A stretch of 64,000 bases of DNA. Origin: Lolliginicoccus suaedae (lineage in GTDB: Bacteria; Actinomycetota; Actinomycetes; Mycobacteriales; Mycobacteriaceae). The stretch is taken from contig NZ_VSSO01000005.1 of assembly GCF_008312885.1 (NCBI RefSeq), positions 164,767-228,766 on the forward strand, given 5' to 3'. The notes beneath the pieces were generated by a model, which was not told the origin of the DNA, made no database searches, and worked only from the letters and a program-made list of their open reading frames with translations. The first letter of the stretch is position 1. The number at the start of each line of letters is the position of its first letter. The translations under genes and the position numbers were made by a program. Below, piece by piece: positions 51,307-60,092 of this stretch.

Positions 51307-51954
51307 TCAGGTGTAGTGACCGAGCGAGGGATCCACCGGGCATACCCAGAAGAACTCGCCGTCGATGTCATAGTCGTAGATCAACGCGGTGCTGCCGGAG
51401 CGCAGCTCGCCGCCCGCGGCATGCTCGGCGGTCTGGCGCACCTGGATGACGGCGGTCGAGCCATCCTTCGAGGTGATCTCGGCCTGCCCGAAGTCCGGGG
51501 CTACGGTGCTCGTGCGGACCACGCACAGCTTGCCCACGAAATCCGAGCGGCTCGGAGCTGCCGCGTGGTGGAAGATCCGGCGCAGCGGTGCCGCCCCAAC
51601 CCTGGCCACGACGAGCCCGATCAGCGCGGCGCCCACGAGGATGACGAGCAGTGCCAATCCTCCGAGCAGACCGCCGGTACCGAGCGACTCCAGGACCACG
51701 ACGCCGACGATGCTCGCGAACCATGCCGCGAGCACGAACAGCGACAGCAGGATTGTCAGAGGCACGCCCTCGAGGCCCAAGGACTTGAGGATCCCCGAGT
51801 CATCGGGGCTCACATCGACGTCCGCATCGCCATCGAGCATGTCCAGCGCTGCGCCGCCAACCAGGACGAGCACCCAGTAGGCGAGGACGACGAGCAGAGC
51901 AAACGTGAAAATGACGGCGGGGAAGCCGAGAGCAGCGTCGACCAGACCACCCAC
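51307..51954 (-). CDS. YqiJ-like membrane protein with OB-fold tail
   Basis: This 215-residue protein has three membrane helices (AVIFTFALLVVLAYWVLVL, PLTILLSLFVLAAWFASIVG, LALLVILVGAALIGLVVA), then a cytoplasmic beta-barrel (SDFVGKLCVVRTSTVAPDFG onward) like NfeD/YqiJ OB-folds, which partner flotillins. GTG at 51954 follows GGGGAGG and is preferred to the upstream ATGs. It is the first gene of the operon with flotillin and AAA+ ATPase. Confidence 0.88.
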   Translation of the reverse strand: MGGLVDAALGFPAVIFTFALLVVLAYWVLVLVGGAALDMLDGDADVDVSPDDSGILKSLGLEGVPLTILLSLFVLAAWFASIVGVVVLESLGTGGLLGGLALLVILVGAALIGLVVARVGAAPLRRIFHHAAAPSRSDFVGKLCVVRTSTVAPDFGQAEITSKDGSTAVIQVRQTAEHAAGGELRSGSTALIYDYDIDGEFFWVCPVDPSLGHYT

Positions 51955-52106
51955 GAGCGCTCCTCCCCTGCGCTGGCTCCCCCCGCGCATGACCATTGCC
52001 GATCGTCCAGTTGCTATATCGCGTACAGCTCCCTGCCGAGGATCGTTCCACAGCCCCGGTGACCGCACAACCGGAAGGTACTCCGGCTGAGGCGCACTCC
52101 CCGCGC

Positions 52107-52157
52107 GTGTGCGAAGAACGACAGCCGGGGTGCTCACCGCTGTCGTTCTTCGCACAC
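52107..52157. repeat. Palindromic repeat family B, copy 1 (upstream of mscS)
   Basis: A perfect 18-bp inverted repeat pairs 52107-52124 with 52140-52157 around 15 bases that contain GGTGCTCAC. It lies 37 bases before the MscS start, between divergent genes, so it is unlikely to be a terminator. A second copy follows the gene. Confidence 0.85.
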
Positions 52158-52182
52158 TCGCCGGGCACAACGCTGCACGCGC

Positions 52183-52197
52183 TAGGGTTGCGGCGTG
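52183..52197 (+). promoter_or_regulatory. Leaderless promoter of mscS-like gene
   Basis: TAGGGT (52183-52188) lies six bases before GTG 52195. Confidence 0.5.
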
Positions 52198-53124
52198 GGT
52201 GTGGAATTCTCGCGCGAGTCCATCGAGATCTTCGGCGTGACCCTGGTCGGGGTGAACAGCACCACCCTGGTGAAGGTCGCCTTCAGCCTGCTGCTCATCG
52301 CGGTGGTGCTGCTCCTCCGTCGCATCGTGATCGCCCTGGCCGACCGTGCCATCCCTGGTGCGAGCCGGCGCGGTCGCTTCTGGAAGCGGCAAACGATCCT
52401 CCTGATCACGACCATCATCCTGGCTATTGGCCTGGTCTCGATCTGGGCGACCCCGGGAACCGACCTCGGCGTGATGATCGGACTCATCACCGCCGGGCTG
52501 GCGTTCGCGCTGCAGAAGGTGATCACCTCGCTCGCGGCGTACTTCGTGATCCTGCGCGGGGCGACGTTCTCGGTGGGCGACCGGATCACCATGGGAGGCG
52601 TGCGGGGCGACGTCGTGCGCCTCGGGTTCCTCCGCACCACGGTCATGGAGATGGGCCAGCCGCCGACCGCGCGCGGGTCCGCCAGCGAGTCCTGGGTGCA
52701 TTCGCGCCAGTACACCGGACGCATCGTCACTGTCGCGAACAGCGAGATCTTCGACCGGCCCGTGTTCAACTACAGCCGCGAGTTCCCTTACCTCTGGGAG
52801 GAGATCAGCATTCCGCTGCGCCACGATGTGGACCGCGAAACCGTGGCGAGGGTTCTGCGCGAGGCCGCGTCCCGCCATGCCGTGACCGATCCCGGGGGCG
52901 TGCAGCGCTCCCTGCTGCGGATGCGGGGGCGATTCCTCCTCGAGGACACCAATACCGAGCCGACCGTGTATTCCCGGATCGGCACTGATTGCCTGGAGAT
53001 GGCAGTCCGGTTCGTCACGCCGATCCGGGGAGTACGGGCTATCACCAGCGCCATCACCAGCGATGTGCTCGATGGTCTCGCGGAGCACGGCATCGAGGTA
53101 GCGACCGCTGGGCCTGGCCGCTGA
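52195..53124 (+). CDS. MscS-family mechanosensitive channel
   Basis: This 309-residue channel protein has three membrane helices; the pore helix and following beta domain read GLAFALQKVITSLAAYFVIL and FSVGDRITMGGVRGDVVRLG. A soluble vestibule domain follows. It opens under membrane tension to release solutes. GTG at 52195 is supported by the nearby TAGGGT box. The gene is flanked 37 and 39 bases away by two copies of the same palindrome. Confidence 0.92.
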   Translation: MGVEFSRESIEIFGVTLVGVNSTTLVKVAFSLLLIAVVLLLRRIVIALADRAIPGASRRGRFWKRQTILLITTIILAIGLVSIWATPGTDLGVMIGLITAGLAFALQKVITSLAAYFVILRGATFSVGDRITMGGVRGDVVRLGFLRTTVMEMGQPPTARGSASESWVHSRQYTGRIVTVANSEIFDRPVFNYSREFPYLWEEISIPLRHDVDRETVARVLREAASRHAVTDPGGVQRSLLRMRGRFLLEDTNTEPTVYSRIGTDCLEMAVRFVTPIRGVRAITSAITSDVLDGLAEHGIEVATAGPGR

Positions 53125-53163
53125 GGGGGTGCGTGCCGGGCGCCTGCCGACGGAGGCCGACCG

Positions 53164-53220
53164 CGAGTGTGCGAAAAACGACTGCTCCAGTGCTCACACC
53201 TGTCGTTCTTCGCACACTCG
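53164..53220. repeat. Palindromic repeat family B, copy 2 (downstream of mscS)
   Basis: Arms 53164-53183 and 53201-53220 pair at 18 of 20 positions around 17 bases with the shared core GTGCTCAC. It lies 39 bases past the MscS stop, between convergent genes. The right arm is identical to that of copy 1. Confidence 0.85.
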
Positions 53221-53256
53221 CGCCCAGGCCGGGAAGCCCGAAACCGCCGAAACCAG

Positions 53257-53826
53257 CTACGAATCCTGCTCCGGGTAGCGGCGCACGGGTGGCAGGATGT
53301 TCTCCTTGTTCGTCACCACCCGGATCCACTGGTAGGCAAGCACGACGGTGAGCGCGAACGCCACGTACAGCGCGAGGGCGGGGGTGCGGGCATGGGGATG
53401 GGCCGTGGATTCGGCCCACAAGGCGAACATGCCGAACAGCACGCCGAGCCCCTGGGAGAACATCGTCGCCCACGCCACCGCCCACCGCCTGGTGAGGAGA
53501 GCGAGCAGGGAGCCCGCGATTCCCCCGGCCAGAGCCAGGACGATGAACACGCGCATGAAGACGCTGCCGAGCTCATCGTCACCAATACCGCTCGAGAGGA
53601 TCGTCCAGGCGCGGGCCGAGCCGGTCAGCGGCATCAGCATCGCCACCACCAGGCCTGCCACCGCTAGGAGGATGCGGCCCGTGCGCCCGCCGGTGCCGAA
53701 CTCGCGCTGCACCCGGTGCTCGATATCGGCGAGATCGCGACGGAACGCCTCGAGGTCATCCGGCCCAGTGTTGTCCGGCCCTGGGTCATCCGGCCCAGTG
53801 TCATCCGGCCCCAGGTCATCGGGCAC
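53257..53826 (-). CDS. Membrane protein with N-terminal GPDD pentapeptide repeats
   Basis: This 189-residue protein starts with four to five imperfect repeats of GPDDx, then a soluble helix (DLEAFRRDLADIEHRVQREFG) and four membrane helices (about residues 55-170). GTG at 53826 is used, with GAGGGAC ten bases upstream. No family is recognised. The DNA of the repeats is a 15-bp tandem array likely to vary between strains. It is divergent from the Zmp1 gene. Confidence 0.7.
   Translation of the reverse strand: MPDDLGPDDTGPDDPGPDNTGPDDLEAFRRDLADIEHRVQREFGTGGRTGRILLAVAGLVVAMLMPLTGSARAWTILSSGIGDDELGSVFMRVFIVLALAGGIAGSLLALLTRRWAVAWATMFSQGLGVLFGMFALWAESTAHPHARTPALALYVAFALTVVLAYQWIRVVTNKENILPPVRRYPEQDS
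53754..53825. repeat. 15-bp minisatellite inside a coding region
   Basis: Units related to GTCATCCGGCCCAGT follow one another about 4.8 times without interruption and encode the acidic pentapeptide repeat at the start of the reverse-strand membrane protein. Confidence 0.8.
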
Positions 53827-53924
53827 GGGGCATCGTCCCTCGTTCGATCCGCTCCACACCTTGATCGTGCCCCACGCGCCCCATCGCGGCAACGAACGCC
53901 TCCCCGTTCGTCGGTGCGCGCGGG

Positions 53925-53940
53925 TATAGATGGTGGGGTG
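53925..53940 (+). promoter_or_regulatory. Leaderless promoter of zmp1
   Basis: TATAGA (53925-53930) lies seven bases before GTG 53938. Confidence 0.5.
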
Positions 53941-55899
53941 ACTACCGAAGTGAACTCCGGGATCGACCTCGCCCACCGCGATGAGTCCACCCGCCCCCAG
54001 GATGACCTGTTCGAGCACGTCAACGGCAAGTGGCTCGCCGAGCACGAGATCCCCGCCGACAGAGCACTCGACGGTGCTTTTCGCACCTTGTTCGACGAGG
54101 CGGAAGGGAACGTCCGCGCGATCATCGAGGAAGCAGCCGACGCCGGGGCAACGGCGGGCACGGATGCACAACGCATCGGCGACCTCTACACCAGCTTCAT
54201 GGACACCACGCGGATCGAGCAGGCGGGCGTGGCCCCACTGCAAGAGGAGCTCTCCCTGGTGCAGTCGGCTGCCTCGATCGACGAGCTCGCGGGCATCATG
54301 GGGCGGCTGCAGCGCGACGGCACGGGCGGCGCCATCGGCTTCTACATCAACACCGACGCCAAGCGCAGCGACCGCTACCTTCCGTACCTCACCCAGTCGG
54401 GCATCGGGCTGCCCGATGAGTCCTACTACCGCGACGAGCAGTACGCGGAGCTGCGCGCGAAGTACCGCGACCACATCGCGCGCATGATCTCCCTCACCGG
54501 CGCCGGAGTGGACGCTGATCTAGTGCTGGGCATGGAGACCAAGCTCGCGGCCGGGCACTGGGATGTCGTCAAGCGGCGCGACGCGGAGCTGTCCTACAAC
54601 CTGGTGAGCCTCGACGAGCTGCGCGCCACCGCCCCGGCGTTCCCCTGGGCAGACTGGATCACTGGCATCGGCGGCACGCCCGAGCAGTTCGCCGAGACCG
54701 TGGTCCGCCAGCCGGACTTCCTCGCGACGCTGTCCTCGCTGTGGCAGTCCGAGCCACTGGATGCGTGGAAGGCGTGGATGTGCTGGCGCGTCATCAACAC
54801 GCGCGCGCCTTACCTCGGCGAGGAGATCGTCCAGGCCAACTTCGATTTCCACGGCACCGTCATGAGCGGCGCCGAGGTCATCCGCGAGCGCTGGAAGCGC
54901 GGCGTCTCGCTCGTCGAGCACCTGCTGGGCGAGGCCGTGGGCAAGCTCTACGTCGAGCGGCACTTCCCGCCCCGCTCCAAGGCCCGGATGGAGGAACTGG
55001 TCGCCAACCTCATCGAGGCGTACCGGCGATCCATCTCGACCTTGCCGTGGATGAGCCCCGGCACGCGCGACAAGGCGCTGGAGAAGCTGGGCAAGTTCAC
55101 GCCGAAGATCGGCTACCCCGATGCCTGGCGCGACTACTCCGACGTCGCTATCGACCCGACGGATCTCTACGGCAATGTGCGCCGCGGCTCGGCCGCCGAG
55201 AATGATCGCGAGCTCGCCAAGCTCGGTGGGCCGGTGGACCGGGGCGAGTGGTTCATGACGCCGCAGACCGTCAACGCCTACTACAACCCGGGGATGAACG
55301 AGATCGTCTTCCCCGCCGCGATCCTGCAGCCCCCGTTCTTCGACGCCGACGCTGATGACGCCGCCAACTACGGCGGCATCGGGGCTGTCATCGGGCACGA
55401 GATCGGTCACGGATTCGACGACCAGGGCTCCAAGTACGACGGCGACGGCAACCTCGTCAACTGGTGGACCGAGCAGGACCGCGCCGAGTTCAGCGAGCGC
55501 GCCGCCATGCTCATCGACCAGTACAACCGGTTCGAGCCCAAGGCGTTGCCGGGGAAGAACGTCAACGGCGAGTTCACCATCGGCGAGAACATCGGCGACC
55601 TCGGTGGGCTGGGCATCGCGCTCAAGGCCTACGAGATCTCCCTCGACGGCGAGGAGGCCCCCGTGATCGACGGGCTCACCGGGCTGCAACGCGTTTTCCT
55701 GGGCTGGGCGCAGGTGTGGCGAGCGAAGGTCCGCAACGAGGAGGCCGAGCGGCGCCTGGCCACTGATCCGCATTCCCCGCCCGAGTTCCGGTGCAATGGC
55801 GTGGTGCGCAACCTCGATGAGTTCTACGACGCGTTCGACGTGCGGGATGGCGATGAGTTGTTCCTGCCCGAGGAGCAGCGCGTCAAGATCTGGGCGTAG
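53938..55899 (+). CDS. zmp1: M13-family zinc metalloendopeptidase (neprilysin/Zmp1 type)
   Basis: This 653-residue peptidase has the zinc motif HEIGH (H487, E488, H491) in IGAVIGHEIGHGFDD and the third ligand Glu in GENIGDLGG. NAYYNPGMNEIVFPAAILQ and the C-terminal CNGVVRN block are conserved in M13. There is no signal peptide, as in M. tuberculosis Zmp1 (Rv0198c), which reaches the outside by an unclear route. Length is normal. The GTG start is supported by a -10-like box seven bases upstream. Confidence 0.95.
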   Translation: MTTEVNSGIDLAHRDESTRPQDDLFEHVNGKWLAEHEIPADRALDGAFRTLFDEAEGNVRAIIEEAADAGATAGTDAQRIGDLYTSFMDTTRIEQAGVAPLQEELSLVQSAASIDELAGIMGRLQRDGTGGAIGFYINTDAKRSDRYLPYLTQSGIGLPDESYYRDEQYAELRAKYRDHIARMISLTGAGVDADLVLGMETKLAAGHWDVVKRRDAELSYNLVSLDELRATAPAFPWADWITGIGGTPEQFAETVVRQPDFLATLSSLWQSEPLDAWKAWMCWRVINTRAPYLGEEIVQANFDFHGTVMSGAEVIRERWKRGVSLVEHLLGEAVGKLYVERHFPPRSKARMEELVANLIEAYRRSISTLPWMSPGTRDKALEKLGKFTPKIGYPDAWRDYSDVAIDPTDLYGNVRRGSAAENDRELAKLGGPVDRGEWFMTPQTVNAYYNPGMNEIVFPAAILQPPFFDADADDAANYGGIGAVIGHEIGHGFDDQGSKYDGDGNLVNWWTEQDRAEFSERAAMLIDQYNRFEPKALPGKNVNGEFTIGENIGDLGGLGIALKAYEISLDGEEAPVIDGLTGLQRVFLGWAQVWRAKVRNEEAERRLATDPHSPPEFRCNGVVRNLDEFYDAFDVRDGDELFLPEEQRVKIWA

Positions 55900-55918
55900 C
55901 CCCAAGGGCTGGAAGCAT

Positions 55919-55951
55919 GGCGGCCAGGTCCCGAGAAGGGGCCTGGCCGCC
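55919..55951. terminator. Bidirectional terminator between zmp1 and acyltransferase
   Basis: GGCGGCCAGG at 55919-55928 pairs with its complement at 55942-55951, with partial pairing inside. It lies between two convergent genes. Confidence 0.75.
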
Positions 55952-55960
55952 AGCCGCTGC

Positions 55961-57091
55961 TCAGGGCTTGCGGATCGCGGTGCCGCGAAGCCGTGGCGGG
56001 AGCTCGAACAGCCAGTTCAGGCGCAGCGCGAGCAGGATCTTGTGCGCGTAGAGCGCCAGCACGACGGTGCCTGCCGCGACAGCGAGCGGGGCGATCGCCT
56101 GCACCACGAGCAGCTCATTGATGATCGACAGCTTGATCACGACATAGCCGAGCAGCGCGATGAACATGTCCAGCATCAGGTAGACGGGCAGCGTGGTGCG
56201 ACCAACCTTGTTGAGGACCTCGCCTACCGGAGTACCCACCACGGCGGCCGAGACGAGCACGCCCGCCGCGAGCCCGAAAGTGGTGAGAACGATGGTGAGC
56301 CCCTGGGCGCCAGCATCAGCATCAGCGAGCATGGAGTACATCGCGGCGTAGGCAGCGATGGATGCAGCGATCCACGGCAGCGCCGTGCGGCGGCTGACAG
56401 TGATGATGAGGCTGCGGGCATGCAGGCCGAGCAGGAAGTAGATGAAGTACTCGGCGAGATTGTTCCAGGACCAGCTCACCACGGGCTGGTACTGGGAGTA
56501 GACGTTCAGCGCGACCGCCGCTCCGAGCTGAACCCACAGCGGCAGGCGGGTCATCGCCTTGGCTGCGACGGCGAAGACGGCGAGCCCGTAGATGAACCAG
56601 AGGGCACTGTTGGGCATGTACAGGCCGCCCACGACGTTCATCCAGCTCGCGTAGCCCTCGTGGCGCACATCGCTGGGCAGCACGTTGTGGACGCCGAGGA
56701 AGATCACCAGCCACAGGGTGTAGAGGTACATCAGGTGGGCGATGCGACTGCGCAGCATCCGCGGCCAGGCCATCGCGACCATGCCTTGCGCGAACAGTCC
56801 GGAGGCGACGAAGAACAGGGGCATGCGGACGGGCTGCAGGTAGCTGTTGATCGTGTACCAGACCTCGGGAGCGAGGCCCTTGGAGACGAGAAGGTTCGCC
56901 GAATGCAGGATGACCACGAGGATGATGCTCGTGCCCTTGGCGATGTCGACCCATTCGATGCGTCGCCGCGCGGACCGCTTGGGCGTGGCCGCGCTGACAG
57001 CCTCCGGGACCGGGCTGGTCATCGGAGCGGGCGCTAGCTGCGCGAGGTCGTGCGTGCCTGGCGCGGTCGGGTCATGTGGCATTGCGCGCAT
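55961..57091 (-). CDS. Acyltransferase-3 family membrane protein (TmaT-like)
   Basis: This 376-residue protein has about ten membrane helices. The family start RIEWVDIAKGTSIILVVILHS has the catalytic His, and MPLFFVASGLFA follows. Acyltransferase-3 proteins O-acylate surface carbohydrates or lipids. In corynebacteria a member, TmaT, acetylates trehalose monomycolate before MmpL export; Rv0228 is the M. tuberculosis relative. With mmpL3 in this window that role is plausible but unproven. ATG at 57091 is used; the C-terminal half has no odd features. Confidence 0.85.
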   Translation of the reverse strand: MRAMPHDPTAPGTHDLAQLAPAPMTSPVPEAVSAATPKRSARRRIEWVDIAKGTSIILVVILHSANLLVSKGLAPEVWYTINSYLQPVRMPLFFVASGLFAQGMVAMAWPRMLRSRIAHLMYLYTLWLVIFLGVHNVLPSDVRHEGYASWMNVVGGLYMPNSALWFIYGLAVFAVAAKAMTRLPLWVQLGAAVALNVYSQYQPVVSWSWNNLAEYFIYFLLGLHARSLIITVSRRTALPWIAASIAAYAAMYSMLADADAGAQGLTIVLTTFGLAAGVLVSAAVVGTPVGEVLNKVGRTTLPVYLMLDMFIALLGYVVIKLSIINELLVVQAIAPLAVAAGTVVLALYAHKILLALRLNWLFELPPRLRGTAIRKP

Positions 57092-57253
57092 CGTGGACTG
57101 CTCCCCGGGACTGATGATTGAGGAAGATGAACGACCACTGCGAACTTGCTGAGAATCAGCTGAAAACGCGACAGGGTCTTCCTAAGAAGAGTACGGGTAA
57201 TCGGCCGCTATGGGAACCACCCCGCAGCAGCGATCAGCAGGCCATCCCCGCAG

Positions 57254-58636
57254 CTATGCGCTGTCGATACCGAGTTGTTTCTCCAGCGCGATGAGAGAGT
57301 CATCGAGGAACGTCAGGAGCCGCTGCAAGTGCGGCACAGCCTTGCGGCATCCCACGATGCCGATATCGAGCGTATCCGCGTTGCTCGTGAGCGTGATGTT
57401 GAGCGCCAGCCCGTCCATGGCGATCGAGAGGGGATAGATGCCGTCGAGGCGCGCACCATCCCAGTACAGGGGCTTTCGTGGCCCGGGCACGTTCGAGATG
57501 ACGATGTTGAAAGCAGGCCGGGAGTGGGAGACGTATCCCGGGACGGGCGCGAGCGCGAGGGGCGAGACCATGAATGCCCCCATTGCCATCGCCTGCATGG
57601 GACTGAGGCCGGTGAGCGCGCGCTTGGCCTGCTGCATGGAATTCGTGACGCACTCGAGACGGTCGAGTGGGTCGTCGAGGTGTGTCCCGAGGCTCGCGAG
57701 CACCGCAGTGACCGCGTTTCCGCCGCCCTCGCCCTCCACCATCGAGTGCAACGACACCGGGACCATCGCGATCAAGGACTCATCGGGCAGCGCGTCCTGG
57801 CTGAGCAGGTAATCGCGCAGCGCGCCGCCGCACATGACGAGGATGACGTCGTTCATGGTGCAACCGGCGGCCTTGCGGATGGCCATGATCCGGTCCATCG
57901 ACCAGGACTGCGCCGCGAACCTCCGCGCCCCGCCGATGGGCACGTTCAGCATCGTCCGGGGAGCACGCAGGGGCAGCACCATGTCACGCTCCCGCAGTGC
58001 CTGCCAACCGATGCGGGCAGCCGCTGGCACTCCCCCGGCGACGTCGCCCATCAGGCCGGCCCCGGACCTCGCAAGGCCGAGCGGGTTGAGCCGGGACCGC
58101 TTGCCCTCGATCGCCCGGCGCGGCCGCGCAGCGAACGGGGCGGGGCAATCAGTGAACGAGGGATCGTCCGAGAGCACGGACTGCAGGGTCCGCAGCGCGG
58201 TGACCCCGTCGATCAGGGCGTGGTGGACCTTGGTGTAGACGGCGAAGCGGCCATCGTCGAGCCCCTCGACCACCTGCATCTCCCACAGTGGCCGGTGCCG
58301 GTCGAGCAGCGAGCTGTGCCACCGCGACGTCATGGAGAACAGCTCACGGATGCGGCCAGGCTGCGGCAGCGCGGAGAGCTGCACGTGGTAGTCGAGGTCG
58401 ATCTCCTCGTCGGTGGCCCACAGGAGGTTGCGCGGGGTGTTGAAGGGAGTGCCGGGGCGGCGGCGGAACTTCACGCCGACGTCCGGGCAGTCGATGAGCT
58501 TCTGGTATTGCTGCCGCACGAACTCCGGGCCCGCGCCCTCCGGAGGAGAGAAGAGCTCGAGGCCACCCACATGCATCGGATGCTCGCGGCTCTCGATCGC
58601 GAGGAACATCAGATCCTGCGGCGCCATCAAACCCAT
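57254..58636 (-). CDS. Wax ester synthase/diacylglycerol acyltransferase (WS/DGAT)
   Basis: This 460-residue acyltransferase makes triacylglycerol or wax esters from acyl-CoA. The active-site motif HHxxxDG is in TKVHHALIDGVTAL. DRHRPLWEMQVVEGL, TMNDVILVMCGGALR and IVISNVPGPRKPLYW are also typical. Length matches the M. tuberculosis Tgs group (compare Rv0221). ATG at 58636 has GGGAGGAAG upstream. It is divergent from an HSL-type lipase, a pairing also found in Rv0220-Rv0221. Confidence 0.96.
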   Translation of the reverse strand: MGLMAPQDLMFLAIESREHPMHVGGLELFSPPEGAGPEFVRQQYQKLIDCPDVGVKFRRRPGTPFNTPRNLLWATDEEIDLDYHVQLSALPQPGRIRELFSMTSRWHSSLLDRHRPLWEMQVVEGLDDGRFAVYTKVHHALIDGVTALRTLQSVLSDDPSFTDCPAPFAARPRRAIEGKRSRLNPLGLARSGAGLMGDVAGGVPAAARIGWQALRERDMVLPLRAPRTMLNVPIGGARRFAAQSWSMDRIMAIRKAAGCTMNDVILVMCGGALRDYLLSQDALPDESLIAMVPVSLHSMVEGEGGGNAVTAVLASLGTHLDDPLDRLECVTNSMQQAKRALTGLSPMQAMAMGAFMVSPLALAPVPGYVSHSRPAFNIVISNVPGPRKPLYWDGARLDGIYPLSIAMDGLALNITLTSNADTLDIGIVGCRKAVPHLQRLLTFLDDSLIALEKQLGIDSA

Positions 58637-58803
58637 CAGCTTCCTCCCGTTCGCTGACCTACCCCGTGGTGAACCTCACATTACGCTGAAGCCCCAGGAA
58701 ACCCTATGGAAACAACTGCGTAACAAAGTGACGGAAATCACCGATACCAGTTATAGAGTACTGCCAGACAGGCCCTGCATAGCCCAAGCGGGAAGGCGAC
58801 ACG

Positions 58804-59889
58804 ATGCCACATGACACGCATCACATCAGGACGCTGCACTCCGTAGGCAACAGCGCGACCGGTGGAGCGCATGGCGCCGCCGCTCTCTCGCTGTCCCAGC
58901 CAGCGCCGATCACCCGCGAGAACTACTTCGGCGCGAGCCTGCAATCCCAGATCCTCGCCAACACGCTGCGCTATACCGTCAAGCCACTGCTCCGCGTATG
59001 GGCCAAATGGCCCCACTTGCCCTGGCCCACTGGCGCGGTGGAGCTCGCGGGCACGGTCCTCCCCGATGTGCCCGGCACCCGCTACCGCCCCGTCCAGCTC
59101 CCCCATTGCAAGGCCGAATGGGTCCGCGGCCAGGAGACCCACCCCCATCGCGTGATGCTCTACCTGCACGGAGGCGCGTTCGTCACCTGCGGCCTGCGCA
59201 CCCACCGGCGGCTCGTGTCCCTGATCTCCGCCTCCGCGCGCACCCCGGTCCTCAGCGTTGACTACCGCATGCTGCCGCGCTACACCATCAACGACTCCGT
59301 CGCCGACGGCCTGCATGCCTACCGCTGGCTGCTGCGCCGCGGCTACCGGCCCGAGCAGATCGTCATCGGCGGCGACTCCGCGGGCGGCTACCTGGCCTTC
59401 ATGGTCGCCCTCGCCCTGCGCGCCCAGGGCATACCGGTGCCCGCCGGGATCGTCGGCCTCGCTCCGCTGACCAATCTCAACCCTGCCTCCAAGATGGCGC
59501 ACCCCAACTCCAAGACCTGCGCTCTTTTCTCCGCCGATGTCATGAGCGTCTTCACCGAGTACGCCAACCGCATCGAGCAACGCCTGCTCATCGACGGCGC
59601 GCCAGGTCCGCGGGTGTGCCCGATCGACAGCGACCTCAGCGGCCTGCCTCCCACGCTCCTGCAGGTCAGCTCCTCCGAGCTGCTATTCCCTGATTCCGAG
59701 ATGATGGCCGAGCGGCTCGCCCACCACGGCGTGCCCTGCCAGCTACAAGTGTGGGACCGCCAGGTGCATGTGTTCCAGGCGGCCGCGGGCCTCGTGCCCG
59801 AAGCAGCCCGCGCCATCAACGAGATCGGCCGCTTCGTCCAGGATGTCGTTCCCGTGCGGGGCGGCCGCGCGACGGGCGCGCTCGCCTGA
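58804..59889 (+). CDS. HSL-family esterase/lipase (LipC-like)
   Basis: This 361-residue alpha/beta hydrolase of the hormone-sensitive lipase family has the oxyanion motif LYLHGGAFVTCG, nucleophile GGDSAGGYLA, the acid in LLFPDSEMM and the His in RQVHVFQ. No signal peptide is seen. ATG at 58804 has GGGAAGG upstream. It is divergent from the WS/DGAT gene and likely turns over stored lipids or esters made by it. Confidence 0.93.
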   Translation: MPHDTHHIRTLHSVGNSATGGAHGAAALSLSQPAPITRENYFGASLQSQILANTLRYTVKPLLRVWAKWPHLPWPTGAVELAGTVLPDVPGTRYRPVQLPHCKAEWVRGQETHPHRVMLYLHGGAFVTCGLRTHRRLVSLISASARTPVLSVDYRMLPRYTINDSVADGLHAYRWLLRRGYRPEQIVIGGDSAGGYLAFMVALALRAQGIPVPAGIVGLAPLTNLNPASKMAHPNSKTCALFSADVMSVFTEYANRIEQRLLIDGAPGPRVCPIDSDLSGLPPTLLQVSSSELLFPDSEMMAERLAHHGVPCQLQVWDRQVHVFQAAAGLVPEAARAINEIGRFVQDVVPVRGGRATGALA

Positions 59890-59950
59890 CCCTGGGGCTC
59901 GAGGCCGGGACCGCTGGCTGTTCCTCGCGGGTCGCTGGCCGTCCCTCGCC

Positions 59951-60022
59951 GCAAACGCGATAGAAGCCGCTCTGGAATGGGTGGAGTTTCTATCGCGTTT
60001 GCCGATTTCCAGTGCTTTTGGC
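59951..60022 (+). repeat. Dispersed palindromic repeat family A, copy 2
   Basis: The same 13-bp arms (59953-59965 and 59988-60000), the same 22-base spacer length and the same tail (TTCC-A-GTGCTTTTG) as at 23656. It lies in the convergent gap after the lipase gene. Confidence 0.85.
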
Positions 60023-60092
60023 CATGTGAGGCCTGAGCGCCTCCCGTTCGCAGCCGTCTAGCCGAGCCCGCCCTCGCCGCCGCCGCGCCCTG

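Noticed and set aside
52107..52157. Family B repeat as a plain terminator
   Set aside because: Copy 1 lies between divergently transcribed genes, where no transcript ends are expected.
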